The notes: generated by a model from the sequence alone, not told the origin. A stretch of 64,000 nucleotides of DNA from Endozoicomonas sp. G2_2 (GCF_017744135.1 NZ_JAGHQU010000003.1:62001-126000), one strand, 5' to 3'; positions 18,625-27,241 are shown, counted from the stretch's first letter. A program made the numbers and translations.

Positions 18625-18744
18625 ATGCGGGAAACCGGACGCCGTCTGCTGTGGTTCGTGGGGCTCGGGGTTGCCAGCCTGCTGGTCTGTGCCAGCGCCG
18701 CCTTTGTCTTTCGCGAGGTGATCTTCTTCGTGCTCGAGCACTAG
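18625..18744 (+). CDS. Small membrane protein after cydB (CydX/DUF2474-like)
   Basis: A 39-residue ORF beginning MRETGRRLLWFVGLG and ending REVIFFVLEH, with one hydrophobic stretch (about residues 8-29). GGGGGA at 18615-18620 is a good ribosome-binding site, and the gap to the cydB stop is 14 bases. Known bd oxidases carry a single-helix accessory subunit (CydX in E. coli), and CIO-type operons often encode a DUF2474 protein at this place. Position, size and hydropathy support that role; sequence similarity alone is too short to prove it. Easily missed by gene callers because a longer open frame overlaps it in another phase. Confidence 0.6.
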   Translation: MRETGRRLLWFVGLGVASLLVCASAAFVFREVIFFVLEH

Positions 18745-18814
18745 GTTCTCTGGCAGCCAAACGGGTGCAGGGCAATCGATCGACTTCCTCGTCGGTAGAC
18801 CAAGCCCATAACGG

Positions 18815-18908
18815 TTTCACGCGAAGGCGCAAAGGCGCGAAGAAAAGGAAAGCGATGTGGCCGGCGCTGCGTTGTCCTTGATTTGCGTCTTGGCGGCTTT
18901 GCGTGAGG
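18815..18908. repeat. Imperfect inverted repeat (TTTCACGCGAAGGCGC type)
   Basis: The left arm, 18815-18842, and right arm, 18881-18908, are complementary at about 20 of 28 positions. The wording (CACGCnAAGGCGCAAAG and its complement CTTTGCGTGA) matches a type of intergenic repeat common in proteobacterial genomes. It lies between the bd oxidase genes and the DUF2868 gene (gap 18745-19033), which otherwise holds nothing I recognise. Confidence 0.5.
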
Positions 18909-19033
18909 CACGTCTTATCCGGATATCTGGCAAGCAACCTGACCACGCAGAATTCGCTGAGTTGTTCAGCAGGCCGAGCCAGACCTGGAAGTGATCGCAT
19001 CCAGCAGCCGCGGCACGATGTTCTAATAGGCGC

Positions 19034-20479
19034 ATGAACTCTGCCCGCCGCGCGGGCCAGCGCTGGACGCTGGCCGATCTGATCGATTTCGAGACCATGC
19101 TGGCCCGCGTGGACGACGACACGCTGGCCGGCGATCGGCTCGTGTTCGCTCGCGATATCCGTCCCGGGCTGGCGCGCGGCGACGAATCGTCGCGCCGGCG
19201 GGCCGGCCTGCGTGCCTGGCTTGCGCATCGTCGTGCCCACGCGGGGTTGGATACGGGGCGCGTCTGGACGCAGGGGCTGGCGCTGCTGCGTCTGGGCCTG
19301 TTCGCCGCGATGGCGCTTGCAGGCATGGCGCTGGTCGCGGGGCTGTGTGCCGGGCCGTCCCAGAGCGTGCATGTGGTGGTGTTCTTCGCGCTCACGCTGC
19401 TGTTGCCCTGGGGCGTGTTTCTGTTCTGGCTCGGTCTGCGGGCGATCGGTGGAGCACGCACGAAGACGTTGCTGCCGGTGGTTAACGCCGTCGAGCGCCT
19501 GGGTCGTCGGTTGCGCGGCGCCGGTAGTGGGCATTCGCCCGACGGCGTTACCCGGTCGGATGGCTGGCAGAACCGGTTGGCAGACAGCCGCCAGCCGCGA
19601 CGCGCCCTGCAGGCCGCCCTGGGCGCCACACTGCAATGGGGCGCGCTGGGTTTCAATCTCGGTCTCCTGCTGGCCTTTGTCGGCTCGCTGCTGATCTTCG
19701 ACGTGCGCTTCTATTGGGAGGCCACGCCACAGACCGGGTCGCTGGTGCAATCGTCGGTCGCGCTGATCGCCACGCCCTGGCGCACGGTCTGGCCGGCAGC
19801 CGTTCCCGACGCAAGCCAGATCGAGGCCAGCCGCGCGCGCTATATCGACGGCGAACGCCGGGTGGCGACCACGCCGGCCAGCACTGCGGCGTGGTGGCGG
19901 TTTCTGCTGATGTCGTTGCTGGTGTGGGGCGTGTTGCCGCGCCTGCTGCTGATGGGCGGGTATGCGCTTGCCGAGCGGCGGGCGCTGGCACGGCTGGATT
20001 TCCAGGCGCCGCGGCATCGCGATCTCTGGCGGCGACTGGCGCACGTCGAGCGCGGCGCGGTGGCCGCGCCGGTCACCGATAGCGCGCTGATACTGGATGT
20101 CGGTGGCAGCGGGGTTCATGCTGGCGATATCCGGGGTTTCCTGCTGCGTGCGCTGCGGGTCAATCCTGCGGCCGAGGCGCGTATCGGCGTGCTCGACGAC
20201 AGTGCCGAACAGGCCGCCGATGCCGCTTTGGCGGCGTCGCCCGCGCATGTCGTGCTCCTGGTTGAGGACTGGGGATTGTCGCCACGTCAGGCCGGCGCAC
20301 TGCAGGCGCGCGTGCGTGCGGCAGCGGGCAACGTGACGCCGATCACCTGGCTGGTGTTCGCCCGTGACGACGGCTTGCCGACGGCGCCGGATGCCGCGCA
20401 TCTGCGCCGCTGGACCCGGTTCATCGACGGCCTGCGCGATCCGGCGACCGAGATCGTCGGCTACGCGCCGGATATCTGA
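19034..20479 (+). CDS. DUF2868 family membrane protein
   Basis: Membrane protein of 481 residues recognised as the DUF2868 family. Four main hydrophobic segments fall at about 93-112, 117-140, 201-222 and 290-310; the hydrophilic N-terminus (WTLADLIDFETMLARVDDD) and a C-terminal cytosolic half with an alternating alpha/beta look (ALILDVGGSGVH, HVVLLVEDWGLSP) are typical. The next gene, a DUF3482 GTPase, starts one base after its stop. These two families occur side by side in many proteobacteria, implying a membrane anchor plus GTPase pair, but the function is unknown. ATG 19034 begins the first plausible frame; no strong ribosome-binding site is visible. Confidence 0.78.
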   Translation: MNSARRAGQRWTLADLIDFETMLARVDDDTLAGDRLVFARDIRPGLARGDESSRRRAGLRAWLAHRRAHAGLDTGRVWTQGLALLRLGLFAAMALAGMALVAGLCAGPSQSVHVVVFFALTLLLPWGVFLFWLGLRAIGGARTKTLLPVVNAVERLGRRLRGAGSGHSPDGVTRSDGWQNRLADSRQPRRALQAALGATLQWGALGFNLGLLLAFVGSLLIFDVRFYWEATPQTGSLVQSSVALIATPWRTVWPAAVPDASQIEASRARYIDGERRVATTPASTAAWWRFLLMSLLVWGVLPRLLLMGGYALAERRALARLDFQAPRHRDLWRRLAHVERGAVAAPVTDSALILDVGGSGVHAGDIRGFLLRALRVNPAAEARIGVLDDSAEQAADAALAASPAHVVLLVEDWGLSPRQAGALQARVRAAAGNVTPITWLVFARDDGLPTAPDAAHLRRWTRFIDGLRDPATEIVGYAPDI

Positions 20480-20480
20480 G

Positions 20481-21974
20481 ATGGCGATGCGTCCCACCAA
20501 CGACGCGGCCTCCCCGGGTGCCTGGGTCACCGACGCCGTGCCGTGTTTTGCGGTGGTCGGGAAGGTGAATATGGGCAAGTCCGCGGTGTTGGCGACCCTG
20601 CTCGAGGAGGACGACGACCGCATCATTCGCATTTCGCCCGAGCCCGGCGAAACGACGCGGTGTCAGCGTCTGTCGCTCGTGCTCGACGGCGACGAACGAC
20701 TGCGCTTCATCGATACGCCGGGTTTTCAGCAGCCGATCGAAGCGCTGCGCGCGATCCGTATCCTGCACGGCGATGGCCACGGCACGCCGGGGCTGGACAC
20801 GCTGCGGGCCTTCGTTGCCCAGTCGCGCAAGGCGAAGATGTTCGAAGACGAATGCCGGCTGCTCGAACCGCTGCTGGAAGGGGCAGGCATTCTTTACGTG
20901 GTCGATCCGGGCGTGCCGGTCTACGACAGCTTTCTGGCCGAGATCGAGATCCTGCGCTTCACGGGCCGGGCGCGGCTGGCGCTGCTGAACCAGCGCGGCA
21001 CGGGCAAGCCGGCTCACGAGCCTGCCTGGCGCGAACATCTCGGCAAGGCGTTCAACCTAGTGCGCGCCTTCGATGCGCACCGGGCACGCTTTGCCGCGCG
21101 GCGCGATCTGCTGGCCGCGCTCAATCAGATCGACGAGCGGGATCGCGACCATCTGGACGCGACGATGGCGCTGCTCGACGCGGAATGGCAACAGCGCCGC
21201 GAACAGGCCGCCGAACATATCCAGTCGTTCCTTCGTGCCGCGCTGCGCCTGCGCGAGCACGCCCACTACGCCGAAGACGGGCCGGCGCCCGCCAGTGCCC
21301 GCCGCGAAGCGGTGCAGCAGGCCAGCCGGCGCTATTTCGAGCGCATCAGCGCGATGGAGCGTGAAACTGCCGATGCGTTGCTCGGCATCTATCGCCACAC
21401 CGCTGTCCAGGCGCAGGCGATGGCGGGCTTTGGCGAAGATCTGGATCTCGCCAGCGACGAAACTTGGCGCCGGCTCGGGCTTACACGTCAGCAGCTGACC
21501 TGGGTCGGCGCCGCCGTCGGTGCGGGCGCGGGTATCGGCCTGGATGCCGCCACGCTCGGCCATTCTCTCGGCATCGGCGCATTGATTGGCGGGCTAAGCG
21601 GCGGTGCGCTGGCCTTCTTCAAGGGCGATGTGATACCGACCTTGAAGCTCGATATGGCCCGGCTCGGCCCCCTCGGCGGGCGCCGGGTCACGCTCGGGCC
21701 GCCGCGCAATGCCAACTTCGCCTGGGTGCTGCTGGACTCGGTGCTGATTCGCTATCGCCAGATCCTGTCGCGTGCGCATGCACGGCGCGGCGACGGCGCT
21801 CTGGCCGGCGAAGTGGCTACGGAAAGCATCGCACGACGACTGCCGGGCGATCGCCAGAAAGCGCTGGCGCGCTGGTTTCGGGGCGTGGCGCGCGATCGCG
21901 ACGACGAAGAACGCAGCAGCGCCGGCTGGGCGGCGCTGGTAGAAACGCTGGAAGCGATCGAGCGCGATCTATAG
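20481..21974 (+). CDS. DUF3482 family GTPase
   Basis: Predicted P-loop GTPase of 497 residues. The G1 loop GKVNMGKS lies at 27-34, a switch-I TTRC follows, G3 is DTPG, and NQRGTGK around residue 175 is in the place of the G4 specificity motif, though it departs from NKxD. The rest is mainly helical, with a glycine-rich hydrophobic patch at about 350-375 that could contact the membrane (VGAAVGAGAGIGLDAA). ATG 20481 is one base past the DUF2868 stop. The outermost 12 bases of the palindromic structure at 21955-22256 lie inside its last codons. Function unknown; the pairing with DUF2868 suggests a membrane-associated switch. Confidence 0.78.
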   Translation: MAMRPTNDAASPGAWVTDAVPCFAVVGKVNMGKSAVLATLLEEDDDRIIRISPEPGETTRCQRLSLVLDGDERLRFIDTPGFQQPIEALRAIRILHGDGHGTPGLDTLRAFVAQSRKAKMFEDECRLLEPLLEGAGILYVVDPGVPVYDSFLAEIEILRFTGRARLALLNQRGTGKPAHEPAWREHLGKAFNLVRAFDAHRARFAARRDLLAALNQIDERDRDHLDATMALLDAEWQQRREQAAEHIQSFLRAALRLREHAHYAEDGPAPASARREAVQQASRRYFERISAMERETADALLGIYRHTAVQAQAMAGFGEDLDLASDETWRRLGLTRQQLTWVGAAVGAGAGIGLDAATLGHSLGIGALIGGLSGGALAFFKGDVIPTLKLDMARLGPLGGRRVTLGPPRNANFAWVLLDSVLIRYRQILSRAHARRGDGALAGEVATESIARRLPGDRQKALARWFRGVARDRDDEERSSAGWAALVETLEAIERDL

Positions 21975-22256
21975 GGCCTGCTGCCGTTTCATCCGAGTCC
22001 GCGCCAAGCGCTGTTTTTCGGCAAAACGAGGCGTAGTGCGCGCCGCGCAGTCATTCTGCGCAAGCGGGCTATAACAATGGATTGCCGAAAAACAGCGCTT
22101 GTCCCGCAGGGTTGGGCCGCAAATCGTGCCCTGCGGCGTTGCAAGTCTTGATCGTGGCGCGCCACGACCGGCGACTCGCGCCTTGCAGAACACGATTTGC
22201 GGTCTCCAACGCGGCGCTCGTATGAAACGGCAACAGGCCCTGGCCGCGCTCGATCG
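21955..22256. repeat. Large nested inverted-repeat element between convergent genes
   Basis: About 300 bases built from nested inverted repeats. The outermost pair is CGATCGAGCGCG (21955-21966) with its exact complement at 22245-22256. Next, 19-base arms at 21974-21992 and 22222-22240 match in 18 positions, and flanking bases extend the similarity inward to about 30. A perfect 20-bp pair lies at 22005-22024 and 22082-22101. A 12-bp pair (CCGCAAATCGTG) lies at 22117-22128 and 22191-22202, enclosing a 16-base perfect palindrome at 22152-22167. No open frame of note is inside. It sits between the convergent DUF3482 and DsbA-like genes. It could be a MITE-like element, a dispersed palindromic repeat or a structured transcript end. 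Confidence 0.7.
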
Positions 22257-22270
22257 GGTTAGTCAGCGTT

Positions 22271-22996
22271 TTATTCGCCGCCGTCCGTCTGTTCGTCGAT
22301 CGCCTGTTGAATACGGTCATAACCGACGACGCCGGAAAACATCTGGTTGCCAACGATGACGGTGGGCGTGGCGCGCAGGCTGATGGCCTTGCCGGCCTCC
22401 TGGTTGCGGGCGATCACGTCGTCCGGTCCGCCCTGGGTCACGCACTGTTCGAGACGATCGGCATTCACACCGGTTTCCACGGCCATGTCGAGGAACATCG
22501 AGGTCGGGTCATCCGACTGGGCCCAGTCGCGCTGGGTGTCGAACAGACGGTCGTGATACGTCCAGAACTTGTCCTGGCGCGCGGCGCAGCGCGCGGCGAC
22601 GGCGGCCTGCTGCGCGTGGGCATGCATGGGCAGGGGAAAGTCGAAGAACACGAAGCGCGCGTCGCCGGATTCGACCAGTTCCTCGCGGATGCGCTTGGCG
22701 GTGGGCGCGAACGCGCCGCAGGCCGGACACTGGTAGTCGGCGAACTCGCGGATCGTGATGGGTGCATCGGCGCTGCCCACGGATTCGCCGATCGCATCGA
22801 ACTCGTTTTCGAAGCGCGTCATCGTGCTGGCATCGAGTGTGCGCACGTTGTCGCCGCTGGCCGAGCGCGAGGGGCTGCTGTCGCCGCCGCTGAAGGTCAT
22901 CACGAGAATGGCGAGAATGATCAGGCCGCCCAGGATCAGGGCAGGGACGAACAGCGCGCCGAACAGGCTGGAACGGCCGTTATTCTGTGGGCTCAT
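22271..22996 (-). CDS. DsbA-family thioredoxin-like protein, membrane-anchored
   Basis: Periplasm-facing thiol-disulfide protein of 241 residues. One N-terminal transmembrane helix (about 11-34) anchors it, followed by a linker and a DsbA/thioredoxin fold with the redox pair CPAC at 90-93 (YQCPACGAF) and the cis-proline loop RATPTVIVGNQMFSG. The helical insertion typical of DsbA/DsbG/FrnE-like proteins fills the middle. ATG 22996 is preferred over a GTG or ATG 51 bases upstream, which would add 17 residues in front of the anchor. It stands alone on the minus strand, convergent with the DUF3482 gene. Oxidase, isomerase or reductase roles cannot be separated by sequence alone. Confidence 0.82.
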   Translation of the reverse strand: MSPQNNGRSSLFGALFVPALILGGLIILAILVMTFSGGDSSPSRSASGDNVRTLDASTMTRFENEFDAIGESVGSADAPITIREFADYQCPACGAFAPTAKRIREELVESGDARFVFFDFPLPMHAHAQQAAVAARCAARQDKFWTYHDRLFDTQRDWAQSDDPTSMFLDMAVETGVNADRLEQCVTQGGPDDVIARNQEAGKAISLRATPTVIVGNQMFSGVVGYDRIQQAIDEQTDGGE

Positions 22997-23130
22997 GCAG
23001 CGACTCCTTGGGCCGGCAGGGAATTTTTCGAAGCAGGGCGCGATCATACCGCGCGCCGGGCCTGCGGGTCAGTGTTTTACCAGCGGGCGCCGATGTGTGC
23101 GCGTCGCGCGACTCGCCGGTTGTAGCGTGC

Positions 23131-23160
23131 AAAAAAAGAGGGGCCCGCAGGCCCCTCGGT
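23131..23160 (-). terminator. Rho-independent terminator after the PRC-barrel gene
   Basis: On the minus strand, an 8-bp GC-rich stem (GAGGGGCC at 23138-23145 with GGCCCCTC at 23150-23157, loop CGCA) followed by seven T residues (the A-run at 23131-23137). It ends the gene at 23183-23770, just before the DsbA-like gene. Confidence 0.85.
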
Positions 23161-23182
23161 ATCACTCGTCGCCGCTCGGCGA

Positions 23183-23770
23183 TCAGTTGGTCGCGTCGTC
23201 TGCGGCGTCTTCGGTTTCGTCGGCCGCGTTCTCGGCAGCATCGCCGGTGTCGTCCGCGGCATCGCTGGTGGCATCACGCGTGCTGTCGATCAGATCGCTG
23301 GTGCCTTCCTTGATCCGCGTCCAGGCGTTGCTGGCCGATTCCTTGGTCTGCTCCCAGGCGTCGGACGCCTGCGTCTGGGCGGTGTTCCACCAAGTGTCGT
23401 TGTAGACCGGGTAGCCGCCGAGCTCCTGGCCTTCCGCGTTGAGCGTGATGCGGTATTCCGGCTCGGTGGCCTTGTCGCCCTGCAGGGTTTCGACGCTGAG
23501 CTGGTTGGGCTGCACCACGTAGGACTGGCCGTCGAGGCCGAAGTCGTTCTCGGTTTCGACCACGAACGACTTGATGCTCATGTTGTTGTCGAGAATCACG
23601 TCGTCGATTTCGCCGACGCTCTTGTCGGAGCCCTGCATGTAGACCTCGGCATCGAGCAGCTGGTCGGCCGAGTAGAGGCCGTCCGGCTGCTGCTGGGCGA
23701 GCGCGAAGCTGCTGGTCGCCGCAAGGGTGATGCCGGTCAGTGCGATAGCGCTTGTCTTCCGAATCGCCAT
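23183..23770 (-). CDS. Exported PRC-barrel domain protein with acidic C-terminal tail
   Basis: Predicted periplasmic protein of 195 residues. A signal peptide (MAIRKTSAIALTGITLAATSSFALA, shown here only as residues 1-25) ends in an ALA cleavage site. Residues about 33-115 form a PRC-barrel-like beta domain (LLDAEVY, VGEIDDVILDNN, SFVVETENDFGLDG). The last 65 residues are helical and very rich in Ala, Asp, Glu and Thr, ending in repeated DAAD/ENAAD units. PRC-barrel proteins of this kind are usually stress- or envelope-associated. It is monocistronic with its own terminator. Start ATG 23770 follows AAAGGAT. Function beyond the domain is unknown. Confidence 0.75.
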   Translation of the reverse strand: MAIRKTSAIALTGITLAATSSFALAQQQPDGLYSADQLLDAEVYMQGSDKSVGEIDDVILDNNMSIKSFVVETENDFGLDGQSYVVQPNQLSVETLQGDKATEPEYRITLNAEGQELGGYPVYNDTWWNTAQTQASDAWEQTKESASNAWTRIKEGTSDLIDSTRDATSDAADDTGDAAENAADETEDAADDATN

Positions 23771-23861
23771 GGTTTGATCCTTTCTTTCTCAGAAACTTGG
23801 CGCCGATGGTAGGCCCCGAGGCTGAATGAAAGCTTAAAAGAGCGATTGTCGGATAACCGTT

Positions 23862-24764
23862 TCAGGCCAGTGCTGCGTCGAGGGCGGTGCAGAAACGGTC
23901 GATCACCGGTGTGTTGGCCGCGGTGTCGCGGCGCAGCCGCCACAGCGGGCGAGTCAGGGACAGCGACGGCAGTTCGACGAACTCGACAGGGTTGGCGGCA
24001 CTCGCCTGGTACGCGGCGTGCCGGCTTACGCAGGCCAGGCCGGCGCCCTGGGCCACCGCGCGCACGATCGCGCCGCTGTCGTCGATCACGAGCGCCGCGT
24101 GCGGTGTCGGATAACCGGCCAGCGCGAGGCTCTGCTCGAACACGGCGCGCGTGCCCGAGCCCTGCTCGCGGGCCACCCAGGCGTGCGCGCCCAGCTTGTC
24201 GACCCTGATGCTTTCAACGGCGTAGTCCGGCGGCGCGATGATCTGGAGGGTGTCGGTGCGCCAGGCATGCACTGCGAGGTCCTCCCGCTGTGCGGGCCCT
24301 TCAATGAAGCCGACATCGGCCTGCAGGTCGGCGACCTGGCGCTCGACCTGCGCGCTGTTGCCCGACAGAACGGTGATCTCGAGGGCGGGGTGGTCGCGTC
24401 GCAGCCGCGCCAGTCCGGCGGGCAAAACATAGCGCGCGATGGTGCTGGAGGCGGCAAGCCGGATCGAGCCGCTCAGTGCCCGCAAGGAACCCGCGTTCGG
24501 TGCGAGTTCGTCCGGCAGCCGCGCCAGAGCCGCCATCGGCTCGGTGGCATGGGCCAGCAGTTGCCGGGCGCTCGCGGTCGGCACGATCTCGCGGCCGCGG
24601 CGCTCGAACAGGGACAGGCCGAAGGCATCGGCGAGTTCGGTCAGGGCCTGGCTGACGGCGGCCTGGCTCAGGTGCAACGTCTGCGCTGCGCGCTTGACCT
24701 GCCCCGTGCGCACCACGGTCGAAAAAATCTCGAGTTGGCGCAGCGTGAATCGGACGGGTGGCAC
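23862..24764 (-). CDS. LysR-family transcriptional regulator (YeiE-like)
   Basis: LysR-type regulator of 300 residues. The N-terminal winged helix-turn-helix spans about 5-65 (FTLRQLEIFSTVVRTGQVKRAAQTL, then SQAAVSQALTELADAFGLSLFERRGR), followed by a periplasmic-binding-protein-like effector domain. It is transcribed divergently from a YeiH/UPF0324 membrane protein, the same arrangement as yeiE-yeiH in enterobacteria, so it very probably controls that transporter; the shared control region is 24765-24867. The ligand is unknown; sulfur compounds such as sulfite are suggested for the E. coli pair. Confidence 0.88.
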   Translation of the reverse strand: MPPVRFTLRQLEIFSTVVRTGQVKRAAQTLHLSQAAVSQALTELADAFGLSLFERRGREIVPTASARQLLAHATEPMAALARLPDELAPNAGSLRALSGSIRLAASSTIARYVLPAGLARLRRDHPALEITVLSGNSAQVERQVADLQADVGFIEGPAQREDLAVHAWRTDTLQIIAPPDYAVESIRVDKLGAHAWVAREQGSGTRAVFEQSLALAGYPTPHAALVIDDSGAIVRAVAQGAGLACVSRHAAYQASAANPVEFVELPSLSLTRPLWRLRRDTAANTPVIDRFCTALDAALA

Positions 24765-24791
24765 AGCATTCAGTTCAAAAAAACCGAATTG

Positions 24792-24805
24792 TTATATTGA
24801 TATAA
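24792..24805. promoter_or_regulatory. LysR-type operator candidate TTATAT-TG-ATATAA
   Basis: A perfect 6-bp dyad with a 2-base centre in the AT-rich gap between the divergent regulator and yeiH-like gene; ATTGATATAAAT also fits the loose T-N11-A LysR box. Its place, 28 bases from the regulator start and 63 from the transporter start, suits joint control. Confidence 0.45.
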
Positions 24806-24867
24806 ATCGATTTTAAATGACAGTGCGGCGGCGGAGGCTTTCGGCATCGGTTTTTTCGGAGAGCGAC

Positions 24868-25923
24868 ATGCTGAATGTCCGCGCGATTTCGACCACCGCA
24901 ACGATGCCGGCCGACGCGCCCGGCCGGCAGCAGTGGGGGCGGGTCGTGCCCGGCCTTGCACTGTGTGTCGTGCTGGCGGCGCTGTCTTACGCGGTGGCGG
25001 CATGGCCGGTGCTGAATGAAGTGGTGCCCTTGAGTGCACTGACCGTCGGCATCCTGCTCGGGGTGCTGTTGCGCCTGTGCGTGCCGTTGCCTGCGCGGGT
25101 CGAGCCGGGTATTCGCTGGACGCTTCACTATCTGCTTCGGGCTGGGATCGTGCTGCTCGGTTTTCGGCTGTTGCTTCAGGACATGGTGTCGGTCGGTTTT
25201 GCCGGTCTGGCCCTGGTCGCGCTGGCGGTGGCGAGCACCATCATCCTGTCCGTGGTCTGCGGTCGGCTGCTCGCGCTGCCGGACACGCTGAGCGTGCTGG
25301 TTGGCTGCGGCACCGGTATCTGTGGGGCATCCGCGGTAGTCGCGGTCGATGGCGTGATCAAGGCGCGCGAACAGGACGTGGCCTGTGCCATCGCGATGGT
25401 GACTGTTTTCGGCTCCGTGGCCATGTTCGGTTACCCGGCGATCGCCCACGCGCTGGGGCTGTCCACGCCGGCCTATTCGATCTGGGCCGGCAGTTCGATC
25501 CACGAAGTGGCGCAGGCGGTCGCGGCCGGCTTCGCCTTCGACGACGCCGCGGGTGTTCAGGCCAGTCTCTACAAGCTCTCTCGCGTGGCCATGCTGGTGC
25601 CCGTTTGTGCAGTGCTGGCGCTGTGGTGGCGTCGGCGTGCCGGCTCGGGAGACGACGCGGGGCGGCGCGCGCCGTTTCCGCTGTTCGTGCTGCTGTTCGT
25701 GCTTATGGTGGTCGTAAATTCGTTCGTGGCCATGCCGCCCGGCGTGCACGATGCGCTGGTCGGCCTGGATTCCGGCCTGCTGGCCGCGGCGATGGTGGCG
25801 ATGGGGTTGCAGACACGGCTCGTGTCGGTGGTGCGCCTTGGCTGGCGCCCGCTGGTGCTGGGGCTCGCGGTGGCGCTGTGGATCAGCGTGCTCACGCTCG
25901 GTGGCGCGCTGCTGATCGGCTGA
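24868..25923 (+). CDS. yeiH: YeiH/UPF0324 family putative sulfate/sulfonate exporter
   Basis: Integral membrane protein of 351 residues with about ten hydrophobic segments, belonging to the UPF0324 (YeiH) family of presumed anion exporters. Family landmarks are LLRAGIVLLGFRL, CGTGICGASAVVA (about 150-162) and WAGSSIHEVAQAVAAG. ATG 24868 is chosen because GGAG lies 7 bases upstream; an upstream ATG at 24817 would add 17 basic residues and run into the operator region. It is partnered with the divergent LysR regulator. Substrate not proven in the family; a sulfur oxyanion or sulfonate has been proposed. Confidence 0.85.
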   Translation: MLNVRAISTTATMPADAPGRQQWGRVVPGLALCVVLAALSYAVAAWPVLNEVVPLSALTVGILLGVLLRLCVPLPARVEPGIRWTLHYLLRAGIVLLGFRLLLQDMVSVGFAGLALVALAVASTIILSVVCGRLLALPDTLSVLVGCGTGICGASAVVAVDGVIKAREQDVACAIAMVTVFGSVAMFGYPAIAHALGLSTPAYSIWAGSSIHEVAQAVAAGFAFDDAAGVQASLYKLSRVAMLVPVCAVLALWWRRRAGSGDDAGRRAPFPLFVLLFVLMVVVNSFVAMPPGVHDALVGLDSGLLAAAMVAMGLQTRLVSVVRLGWRPLVLGLAVALWISVLTLGGALLIG

Positions 25924-26248
25924 TCGGCTGAGCGATGCGGTAGCGCGTGTCGGGTGCCAGGTGCCCTGATTTGCGCCGGGGCTTGAACCTTGAAACGCTT
26001 TGTCGGTCGACGATGTGCGCCGGGTTTCGATGCGGTGTGACTATCGCGACCGACGGGGCGATTGTTAGATCGCGCCCTGTCGTAATTTCGCGTTAAGGTT
26101 TAAGCTTAGCTGCATTGCACAATAGCCCTCGGTCGCCGCTTGTGTGCGGGCCTTTCGTGGCTATGTCGCAACGAATCCGCCGCGAACGACGTAGGTAGGC
26201 CAAGCGGTTAGCCTTGTCGGGTGCGGTCACCCGTTGGAACGCCATCTG
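25924..26248. other. Upstream region of the cyo operon
   Basis: No gene in these 325 bases. An AT-richer patch at about 26085-26125 (including the 8-base palindrome TAAGCTTA at 26101-26108) is the likeliest promoter area of cyoABCD, but I cannot name convincing hexamers. Short tandem GATCGGCT repeats cover the yeiH stop (about 25913-25930). Confidence 0.4.
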
Positions 26249-27217
26249 ATGTCTATCGAAACGCCTGGAAACACGATGCGCCGCCTTCGCGTGCCGCTGA
26301 TTGTCGTGCTGCCGCTGCTGTTGTCTGCCTGCAGCGCTCAGTGGTTCATCGACACTTTCTATCTCAACGAGCTGGTGACCTTCTTCACCGCCGGGCCGAT
26401 CGCGGCCTATCAGCGCAACGTGATGCTGTTCACCTTCACGGTGATGCTGTTCGTGCTGGTGCCGGTGGTCGGGTTCACGCTGTGGTTCGCCTGGCATTAT
26501 CGCGCGGCCAATCAGAAGAACACCTACACGCCGAACTGGCACCATTCGACCCTGCTCGAGGTGTTTCTGTGGGGCGGCCCGGTGGCCATCATCATCATTC
26601 TGGCGCTGATGACCGTGGTCTCCACCTACGATCTCGACCCCTACAAGCCGATCGAATCCGAGAACGAGCCGATCCGCGTCCAGGCGATCGCCATGGACTG
26701 GAAATGGCTGTTCATCTATCCCGATTACGACGTGGCGGTGGTCAGCGAACTGGCCATGCCGGTGGATACGCCACTGCAGATCGATCTGACCTCGGCGAGC
26801 GTGATGAACGCGTTCATGATTCCGCGCCTGGGCAGCCAGATCATGGCGATGTCGGGCATGCGCACGCGCCTGCATCTCATGGCGTCCGAGCGCGGCGAAT
26901 TCTTCGGCAAGAACTACCAGTACAGCGGTGATGGCTTCGCCAACATGCGCTTCCAGGCACTGTCGCTGTCCCAGCAGGATTTCGACGCCTGGCTGGCCAA
27001 GGTGCGTGGATCCGGACGCGCGCTGGACCTCGACGCCTATCGCGCGCTGGTCGAGCCGAGCAAGAAGGTCGACCCCATCTATTATTCCTCGGTACCCGAC
27101 GGCCTGTTCGGTTATGTGATGCACCGCTTCCAGGTCGGTGACGGCAAGGTGCCGCCCGACGCCGTACCCAGCGATCTGACAGCGGACGACGTGGCCCAGC
27201 ACGGGCATGCCCACTAG
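26249..27217 (+). CDS. cyoA: Cytochrome bo3 quinol oxidase subunit II
   Basis: Lipoprotein subunit II of the proton-pumping bo3 quinol oxidase, 322 residues from this start. A lipobox LLSAC places the lipidated cysteine at about residue 28; two membrane helices (about 52-76 and 95-118) precede a periplasmic cupredoxin fold. As in quinol rather than cytochrome c oxidases, the binuclear copper ligands are missing. ATG 26249 and ATG 26276 are both possible; the later gives a typical short lipoprotein signal (MRRLRVPLIVVLPLLLSAC), so the true start may be nine codons in. First gene of cyoABCD; 24 bases separate it from cyoB. Confidence 0.93.
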   Translation: MSIETPGNTMRRLRVPLIVVLPLLLSACSAQWFIDTFYLNELVTFFTAGPIAAYQRNVMLFTFTVMLFVLVPVVGFTLWFAWHYRAANQKNTYTPNWHHSTLLEVFLWGGPVAIIIILALMTVVSTYDLDPYKPIESENEPIRVQAIAMDWKWLFIYPDYDVAVVSELAMPVDTPLQIDLTSASVMNAFMIPRLGSQIMAMSGMRTRLHLMASERGEFFGKNYQYSGDGFANMRFQALSLSQQDFDAWLAKVRGSGRALDLDAYRALVEPSKKVDPIYYSSVPDGLFGYVMHRFQVGDGKVPPDAVPSDLTADDVAQHGHAH

Positions 27218-27241
27218 CGCGCAGCGCTCCGGGAGCACAGC

